64,000 nt of DNA from NCBI GenBank assembly GCA_023548195.1, contig JAJHZJ010000496.1, positions 8,612,644 through 8,676,643 on the forward strand, in the 5' to 3' direction. The notes under the pieces were generated by a model that made no database searches, was not told where the DNA came from, and saw only the letters and a list, made by a program, of their open reading frames with translations. Below are positions 57,718 through 64,000 of the stretch, piece by piece (position 1 is the first letter of the stretch; every line of letters starts with the position of its first letter). A program made the translations under genes and the position numbers. This stretch comes from Bettongia penicillata ogilbyi (Eukaryota > Chordata > Mammalia > Diprotodontia > Potoroidae).

Positions 57718-58157
57718 TCAAGAGAGAGGTGTTTACTCCTCTCCTGACCTGTGCACTAGTCTGGGAGCAACCAAAAACTTTTCTGCTCAGAATCTGCAAT
57801 TGACTTCCCTCTCCAGAGCCTCCACCAGCTCCACTGCCAGTGCTCCTCCTTACCCCTGAGTGGAGTTTTCAGGGCTGAGAATCAGATCAGTGGCTCAATT
57901 CCTCCAGGGGCTTTAGGTGGAGATCTCCCAGGGCTTCCACTCAGGGCTGAGATTAGACCAACCCTTCAATTCTCCCAGGGGCTCTAGATGGAGGGCTCAG
58001 AAAATGGCAGCTGCCAGAGCCATCCCACTGATCTTTGAGGCTGTCAGTGGCGTTTGTGGGTTGAGGAATCTGGGAACTACTCTGCTATTGGTGCCCTGAA
58101 TCTTGTTCTGGGTCCTGTTCCTGTTGCTAGTTTGCATTCAGTGCTGGTCTGGTCTGC

Positions 58158-58376
58158 CTATAGTGTTTTAAAATTCACAAAGCACTGCACTTTTTGTTTC
58201 ACTGGATCTACACAACAATCCTGGGAGGTAGGTGTAACTGTTATCCTCATTTTACAGATGAAGAAATGGAGACAAGAAGAGGTTAAGGGACTTGCTTGAG
58301 TCACACGGTTAGTTTAAGGTGGGATTTAAACTCAGGTCTTCCTGACTCTAAGTCTGGCACTTTACCCATTATACCC
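58158..58376 (-). repeat. MIR-type SINE, reverse, right part of a split copy
   Basis: 'aaaattcacaaagcactgca', 'ctcattttacagatgaagaa', 'ttaaactcaggtcttcctga'. It continues the fragment at 55,489-55,510. Confidence 0.88.
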
Positions 58377-58439
58377 TTAACTACTTTGAAAGTTGTCTTA
58401 CTGATGTGCTAGTAAGTGGCAGAGAGAAGAGCTGAAGGA

Positions 58440-58520
58440 GGGGCAATGTTGTAAGGTGGAAAGAGCATGGATTTAGGAGTCAGTAACTTGAGGTTCAAAT
58501 TTGGCCTCTAATGTCCCACC
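58440..58520 (+). repeat. MIR-type SINE 5' fragment
   Basis: 'ggaaagagcatggatttagg' + 'agtcagtaac', 'gaggttcaaatttggcctct'. Confidence 0.75.
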
Positions 58521-59635
58521 CTAGGCTAGGCTCTCCCCTGAGGGAGGGTCCTGTGTTACTTCCCACAGATCGAGAGACAGAATTATTCAATGTCAGAGAG
58601 ATTTGGGGAGGGAGATGGGATGATGGACCCCTCCTGGCAGTCTTGATACTACAAATACTGAAATCAAATCTCTCCAGAAGGGCAGGGTGGGACATCCATT
58701 TCTATAACTACCTATAGATTAATGAATCAATTGATCTATCTAATCTACTTATTTATTCTACATGGAGGACCTCTAAAAAAATTCCCATTATTTAGAAAAT
58801 CTGATCTTTATTACATGGGGGAGCTAGTTCACAAGAATAACTTTTCACCATTTCCATCTTGGGGAGAAAAAAAATAAAACATCACAATTTTGTGGTGATT
58901 TTGAAGACTGTTTCATGCTTTACCAATTTTGTTACTCTGAAAGCTGGTGCTTTAGTGACTTCAATTCAAATGACCCCAAATTCAATTTTGAATTTCAGGT
59001 TTCAGTCTTATGAAACTGTTGTTGTTCTAGGCAACTAGCTTCTAACTTTTCTGCTTCACATTTTAAAATTCAGTACCCTGGCTTTAGGATTCCTTTTCTG
59101 CATGTTAGGAGTGTTTTGTTTTTTTAATGGTAATTTTTGAGAGGATTGACCATTACTTATTTTTCTAGCAGGAAAGTTGTTTATCTTCAGCTTTGTTTTA
59201 TTTTCTTTTGTTTTATTGAATGTAGAAGAAACCTTTTTTTCATTGTTGGCTCCGATAACCATATAGCCATATATATGACATAAGAGTCTTGTGACTGTTG
59301 GTTCTGTTGATTAAATGTTTCTGCTTGTTTCTCTTCCACAGGAACAGTCTTCTCACCTGATCAAATGGTTCTGATTGTCTCTCAGTTTTCTTTTCAGCTA
59401 CCTATAATTTTGATAGTTTTTTGGGGGAGGGTTGGCATAGATTTCATGTTGGTACCGTAACTCCAGGAATTATTTCCCAGGTAATATTTCAGGATGGCTT
59501 TATTTATTGTTGATATTATTATTATTATATACTTTTTATGGGAGTTTAAAGAGGTTATTCAGGCTGTTTTGGCTTCATATTCTATCTTCTGTTAGTATGA
59601 TTATATTGTAATGCAACATGCTTGCATGCTTGGTA
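58521..59635. other. Non-coding AT-rich stretch
   Basis: No gene or repeat family recognised. Confidence 0.4.
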
Positions 59636-59639
59636 TACC

Positions 59640-59720
59640 TATACACCCTGTGCTCATATATATGTATATATACATATATATACATATATAAATATATGTA
59701 TGTACACACACACACACAAA
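59640..59720. repeat. AT/CA simple sequence
   Basis: 'atatatgtatatatacatat' repeated, ending in '(ac)n' at 59,704-59,717. Confidence 0.9.
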
Positions 59721-59989
59721 TGTTGTCTTTTATATGCCTCACTGTGTAATATATGTTGATGCATAGAAAAGTTGTTAAAGCTGTTGTTATGGTTTTGAGT
59801 TTTAAAGTGTTGCTTTGAATTTTGCTATGCACAGTATATTAATCCCAGAGTGCTGCTTGCTATAATAGTGGAAATTTATTGTTTGCATTAATATTTGAGT
59901 ATTGTTGGCATACATATCTAAAAAAATCTCAAATGTTTAATGCTTTAATATTAATTTAATAGTATAATATCTTTTTTGTCTACTCATTT

Positions 59990-60150
59990 TATTTTGTTTC
60001 CCCCCTCTTAATGGTATTCAACATTAAAAGTATCCATCATTCACTTGTATAAGATTTTGAGTTCCAAAATATTTTCTCCCTCTCTCACTCCCCTTCTCCC
60101 TCCCCAAGAAAACAAGCAATCTGATATGGGTTATACAATAAGAAAAGAAT
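59990..60150 (-). mobile_element. L1/HAL1 3' end fragment, antisense
   Basis: 'tattcaacattaaaagtatc', 'agattttgagttccaaaata' and 'caatctgatatgggttatac' align with 55,560-55,880 of the HAL1-like element (there 'aaattttgagtttcaaattt' and 'caattcaatataggctgtat'). Confidence 0.7.
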
Positions 60151-60389
60151 AGAGATCTCCTAGAAGTAGACCTTAAGAAAAAGATCATATTAAAGATACT
60201 ATACAGAAATGTAAATTACTTTGAAAAAATTAATACTGAGGTTAGTAATGCTAAGGAAGGTGAAAAAACTCAGGAAATTTTTCTAGTCTTATATGAAAAT
60301 TTTGAGCATGGAGATATACCTGAGAATTGACCGTAGGAAGTTCTGAGGAGAAAAAGTTGCTTTAAAAGGCAAGAGAAGCAGGCCTTTAT

Positions 60390-60560
60390 GAGAGGCTGGA
60401 AATCATAGTCAAGTCTAGAGAGGGCACTTTACCAGTAAAAAGAACTGCAAATAAGGTTGTATTCCTGGTGGTAGATGCCATAGACCCGAATAAGAACATT
60501 CTTGGACAAGAACCATATTCTCTAGAAAAATAGTGTTGTGAGGTTTGGGGATTGATTGAA
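60390..60560 (+). repeat. Unidentified element, left arm of an inverted pair
   Basis: Contains 'atagtcaagtctagagaggg' + 'cacttta' and 'attcttggacaagaaccata'. The reverse complement of 60,770-60,930 aligns along its length. Read on the plus strand it gives RLEIIVKSREGTLPV...ILGQEPY; on the minus strand it is part of a 65-codon open frame (60,386-60,583). Family unknown. Confidence 0.7.
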
Positions 60561-60759
60561 AAAACACATGCTAATTTTGTCACTAATACTGTGTAGTCAC
60601 ATTAAGGATAAAAGCCAGTTGAATTCCTACTCAGGGTGGAGCCTCACCTGCAGAGATAGAAGCAGATAGGTACAGTAGATTCTAAGAAAGAAGGTAAACT
60701 TGAACTACTGTGATTAAGTAAAGACTTGATATAGGATGCCTATGCATTCAGTGTCATTT
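60561..60759. other. Spacer between the inverted arms
   Basis: About 200 bp; no similarity to either arm was noticed. Confidence 0.4.
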
Positions 60760-60935
60760 GTTCTATGGAGACATTGAAACCACTCCCCAAAATGTCTACT
60801 TGGGATATGGTCCTTGTCCAAGAATATGCCATTTTGGATCTGTGTTATCTACCACAGGGGATACAGATTCAATCATATCTCTATTAAAAAGTAAAGTGCC
60901 CTCTCTAGACTTGACTATGACTTTCAATCTCTCAA
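60760..60935 (-). repeat. Unidentified element, right arm of an inverted pair
   Basis: Contains 'tatggtccttgtccaagaat' and 'gccctctctagacttgacta'. Read on the minus strand it gives RLKVIVKSREGTL...ILGQGPYP; on the plus strand it is part of a 60-codon open frame (60,758-60,940). About 24 of 44 residues match the left arm without gaps. Family unknown. Confidence 0.7.
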
Positions 60936-61570
60936 AGTGAGGAAGGCAATCCTGAGCTGGTTAGTTTTTTCTGAGTCAGGATCTCAGCAAATTAAGATTA
61001 TCTTCTTGAGCATGAAAACCAATAGCACAAAACTTTAGGCAAAGGCCCAGTGATGATCTGATGAAAGTGAGAATGGAGAAGACCATTTGTCACGGAGAGA
61101 TAGAGGTCATGGAGGCCTGACACAAAAGCTCTTCCATCAAGTAATAACCACACTAAGATCCACATATGATATAACTGTGGATCCAAGGGCTATGCATGTA
61201 TAAAATCTACCAGTGCAAGAAATGCAGAGTTGTTCATACAAAAGCTAATGACTTCTACCACCTTCTACCCCTCCCCCAAATCTGGAAACCAAGGTAGGGA
61301 CAGCGAAGGTCACTCTTTATCATGAAACACAAAAGAATCTTATCACTAGATTTCAAATATCTGATGTGTAACTGAAAGATGTAATTCTAAACCCAGTACC
61401 TCTTTTGAAGATAGGAGATTGAGGGAGTGATTAGTCAGCTACCACCATCTCCCTGCAAAGGTGGAAATCCAGGGTCTTTGGATATATAAGATGGGGCATC
61501 ACTATACTTATCTACATACATCCATACTACATATTGGGCCTCTAATAATCTCTGTTACATTCAGGATGAT
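60936..61570. other. Non-coding stretch, possibly part of the same unknown element
   Basis: A 62-codon minus-strand frame (60,998-61,186) lies upstream of the right arm in arm sense. No family recognised. Confidence 0.35.
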
Positions 61571-61577
61571 CAGCCTG

Positions 61578-61760
61578 TCATATATATTTGTTACCTGTGT
61601 AACCTTGGGCAAATCACTTATTTTCTCTGGGTCTCAGGATCTTAATCTGTAAAATTAGAAAGTCTCAGAGATTCTTTCCAGTTATATTCATTTATGATTC
61701 AGGTCCTCTGACTCTAAAGCCAATGAGTTTTCCATTATGTCATGCTCCCTGTCTGCTCCT
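61578..61760 (+). repeat. MIR-type SINE with a reverse fragment at its end
   Basis: 'gtgtaaccttgggcaaatca' + 'cttattttctctgggtctca' then 'ttctttccagttatattc' (plus). 61,698-61,755 'tcaggtcctctgactctaaa' is a reverse fragment. Confidence 0.8.
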
Positions 61761-62104
61761 AATTCATACACTCTCACCCCATGCTCTTATGTATAACCCT
61801 AGTAACGAAGTGAGCTATGTCAGTGCCTAACAGTGGTGGAGGTAAAGGGGGATGGGGGGTGCAGAGGAGGGGAGGCGGTGACATCTGCACAGTCAACTGC
61901 TTACTGTGCAGCATTCCCTATTGCCTTATTATTGGGAAGCACCTTCCAATAGTGGCTGAGGCTTGTTAGCTCCTGAAATGAGTTATTGAGAAAGGAATCT
62001 GAGAATCTCTCTCCCAGGAGGTCTTTCCAAGCAAGATAGATTCTCAGCTGTCTGGGATGATTAGGTGTGATTTTGCCTGCAGGCCAGGGCATGGACTGGA
62101 GCAT

Positions 62105-62265
62105 TCAGAGCAAATATTTATTAAGCTCCTGGGTCTCCCAGATGCTATGCTAGGCTCTATATATATTAAGAAATAATCATCCAGAAGACACACTTCCTAC
62201 CCTCAAAGGAGTTTGTAGTCTAGTCAGGAGCAAGATTGATGTGGACATTCAAATTAAAAGCAAAC
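62105..62265 (+). repeat. L2-associated medium-copy repeat, 5' part
   Basis: 'aaatatttattaagctcctg', 'gatgctatgctaggctctat', 'ctcaaaggagtttgtagtct'. Confidence 0.6.
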
Positions 62266-62351
62266 AGTCACTATGTACCCTCCTCCCATTGGAAAGGCCA
62301 AATCAGCTGACTTTTGGTTGTTTTCCATAAGCTGTGCTACGTTGACCTTGA

Positions 62352-62391
62352 AGAGAATGCCGAGTAAGGACAGAGAATGCCGAGTAAGGAC
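62352..62391 (+). repeat. Exact 20-bp tandem duplication
   Basis: 'agagaatgccgagtaaggac' occurs twice head to tail without a mismatch. Confidence 0.95.
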
Positions 62392-62704
62392 AAGAGAAGC
62401 TGAATGGAAGAATAAATTGATTGGAGGGGAAAGGGGAAAAGAAGTCAGGGAGAAATGAGTGTTAAGGGGAATAAAGAGTCAAGAGGAGGAGGGGGAAATC
62501 CAAAACTCCTTCAGCTCTCCTTTCAGCCCATGAATGAGTAATTGTCATTCTTTAGGGCCATATAGTATAATTGATCTTAGCTCTCTTGCTATGTTTCTAA
62601 AGTAAATTAAAAGACGTTGGTACTGAAAGGAAACTATGTCACACCAGGGACAAAAGGGCTCTAGAAAACAGTTCTAGCTTTGTCAATGTAAGTTTAAATG
62701 AAGG

Positions 62705-62825
62705 AGAATTCAGTAAACATTTAAGTGCCTACAATGTGCCAGACACTGTTAAGTGCTGGGGATGCAAAAAGAGACAAAAGACAGTCTGTGTTCTCAAGGA
62801 CCTCCAATCTAATGAGGAGCTCACA
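62705..62825 (+). repeat. L2-associated medium-copy repeat, 5' part
   Basis: 'cagtaaacatttaagtgcct' + 'acaatgtgccagacactgtt' + 'aagtgctggggatgcaaa', then 'tctcaaggacctccaatcta' + 'atgagg'. Confidence 0.75.
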
Positions 62826-62987
62826 ATATAAAGAACATAAAGAACACCCATTCCTTTGGGTGAAGTGGTTTACTGATAAATGTTTAACAATCAGCTCTTC
62901 AAAAGAAAGCCATGAATATTAGTCACACTTTAAAATTTCATCTACATTACTAATATTTCCTTCCCAAAACTTCTTAAGTCTGGAGTT

Positions 62988-63583
62988 CAGAGGTTCTCAA
63001 AGTGGGCAATATTGCACCCTGGAGGGTGCTGGAATGGTCCAGGGGAGCAGCAGTCATCTTGAGTGCAATCTGGGGCATTGAATAAAAACAAAGGGGTGGT
63101 GGAAGCACTGAAAATCCATTTGTACGTGTTTCATCTGTTGTGTAACAGAATTAGTCATAGTGATTACATTATTTTCCAAATAAATACACAAAATGCAAGT
63201 TATAACTGTTCAGTGCTCAAGTCTGCTAATAGGTCTTAACAAGCAAGTGTTGGCAAGTGAGAGTATTGCCCATTGTCGAGAAGTCCAGCATGCATTAGCA
63301 GGACTATGTACATGTAATGACTTGTTTACAATATGAGGCTTTACAGTTACATGATGAAATATTGCATTATAAAATTTTCAATGCAGGAAAAACTTGCAAA
63401 TTTTCAATACATTATTAAATTTAAGATACATCATATTTTCAAAAAATATCTTATGTATTTTTTAAAATGACACAAATCAAAAAAATAAACCACTGGAAGA
63501 TTAAAGAAAATAGATTTCCAGGGGGTTACTGAGTAATTTTTTTGAAAAGGGAATGGTGGGCCAAATAAGTTTGGGAATCTCTG
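62988..63583. mobile_element. hAT-Charlie-like DNA transposon, non-autonomous
   Basis: Terminal inverted repeats 'cagaggttctcaaa' (left) and 'cagagattcccaaa' (reverse complement of the right end), 12 of 14 matching. Subterminal 'gggcaatattgcaccctgga' is typical of Charlie-family elements. The 596-bp interior is AT-rich with no transposase frame. The flanking 8-mers 'ctggagtt' and 'gtctcaac' do not match, so no intact target duplication. Confidence 0.8.
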
Positions 63584-63716
63584 GTCTCAACAATGAAAGA
63601 GAAAGTCAAACCTTGATTTGTAGCATAGTGTAAATGCTAATACTGCAACTTTAAATATTGAATCTTGTGAGCTGGTTTGAACTGGCTCCAGCATACTCTT
63701 GATATTATGCTTTAAT

Positions 63717-64000
63717 AATGTGTTTCCCAAGGTTTTTGGTCAGAATCTCTTTACACTCAAAAATTATTGTGGATCCCAAAGCGTTTTCTTTATGTGGATT
63801 AAGTCTATAAATATTTGCCTTTTTAGAAAGTAAAACTAATAAAATTTCAAAATATTTATTTATTCCTTTAAAATAATAACAATAAATCCATGCCATGTTA
63901 TCATAAATAATACATTTTTAATGAAATAGAATTATATTTTTAAAAAAAACTGTGAGAAGAATAGTGTTGTTTTACTCTGCCCCCCCATCTCTAATATTTG
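63717..64000 (+). mobile_element. hAT-Charlie-like element, cut by the window end
   Basis: 'tttcccaaggtttttggtca', 'aaaaattattgtggatccca', 'aaagtaaaactaataaaatt' and the following blocks align with the copy at 26,812. It continues beyond the window. Confidence 0.72.

Larger units (their letters stand above)
55511..58157 (-). mobile_element. L1-clade, HAL1-like (ORF1-only) LINE, minus strand
   Basis: A 2.65-kb antisense element. On its own strand it has a 5' region (58,157-57,718), a broken ORF1 (57,717-56,545), a (CA)n run, and about 850 bp of purine-rich 3' sequence that ends in an A-rich tail (T-rich at 55,511-55,555 as written). No ORF2 or reverse transcriptase sequence follows ORF1, as in half-L1 (HAL1) elements known from mammals including marsupials. 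The insertion splits a SINE: 'tatagagtg' on the left and 'tatagtgt' on the right are compatible with a worn target duplication. An ORF2-deleted ordinary L1 is the alternative. Confidence 0.8.

Noticed and set aside
60170..60330. Extended coding frame upstream of the left inverted arm
   Set aside because: A Lys/Glu-rich stretch is readable in another frame, but it is interrupted by stops and has no counterpart beside the right arm.
1..64000. CRISPR arrays, operons, phage, plasmid or bacterial defence loci
   Set aside because: There are no regularly spaced repeats and no bacterial gene organisation; repeat content is mammalian.

Overview
This is 64 kb of vertebrate nuclear DNA, almost certainly mammalian and most probably marsupial. 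It is AT-rich and CpG-poor apart from one island, and it is full of decayed interspersed repeats. The marsupial call is an inference from repeat content: many MIR/CORE-type SINEs with a tRNA-like head reading close to 'ggcagctaggtggcgcagtgg', a SINE with an RTE-like tail ('ttgttgttcag'), an ORF1-only L1 (HAL1-like) element, and CR1/L3-like, L2 and hAT-Charlie remnants. I cannot name the species.

Layout. (1) About 1-36,000 is non-coding sequence with SINEs on both strands, an L1 ORF2 fragment (9.7-10.5 kb), three hAT elements (4.1, 5.2 and 26.8 kb), CR1/L2 pieces and a (CA)n microsatellite. The last 2.5 kb of it (33.4-36.0 kb) is repeat-poor. (2) About 36,050-37,880 is the only CpG island. It has GC boxes, two trinucleotide runs, an exact 35-bp tandem duplication in a G-rich block, and a strong splice donor (CCAG|GTAAGG) on the minus strand at 36,633/36,632. 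The simplest reading is the promoter and non-coding first exon of a minus-strand gene whose first intron fills the left half of the window. (3) About 37,900-64,000 lies upstream of that promoter. It holds more SINE/L2/CR1 copies, nested insertions, an L1/HAL1 copy that split a SINE (55.5-58.2 kb), inverted-repeat structures at 50.4, 53.8 and 60.4-60.9 kb, and two hAT copies at the right edge.

Genes. I could not support any protein-coding exon. The longest open frames (255-456 codons) all sit in the CpG island, overlap in several frames on both strands, and are low-complexity Pro/Arg/Gly/Ala/Ser: they follow from base composition. The only recognisable protein sequences are dead L1 proteins. 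I found no rRNA, functional tRNA, snRNA or CRISPR array. The host gene is not identified.

I did not find a clear new biological system. The observations I would follow first are the inverted pair at 60.39-60.94 kb, which aligns gap-free at protein level in both arms and which I could not assign to a family; the 25/26-matched hairpin at 53.8 kb; and the ATG-free first exon whose transcript would carry complementary CCG and CGG runs.
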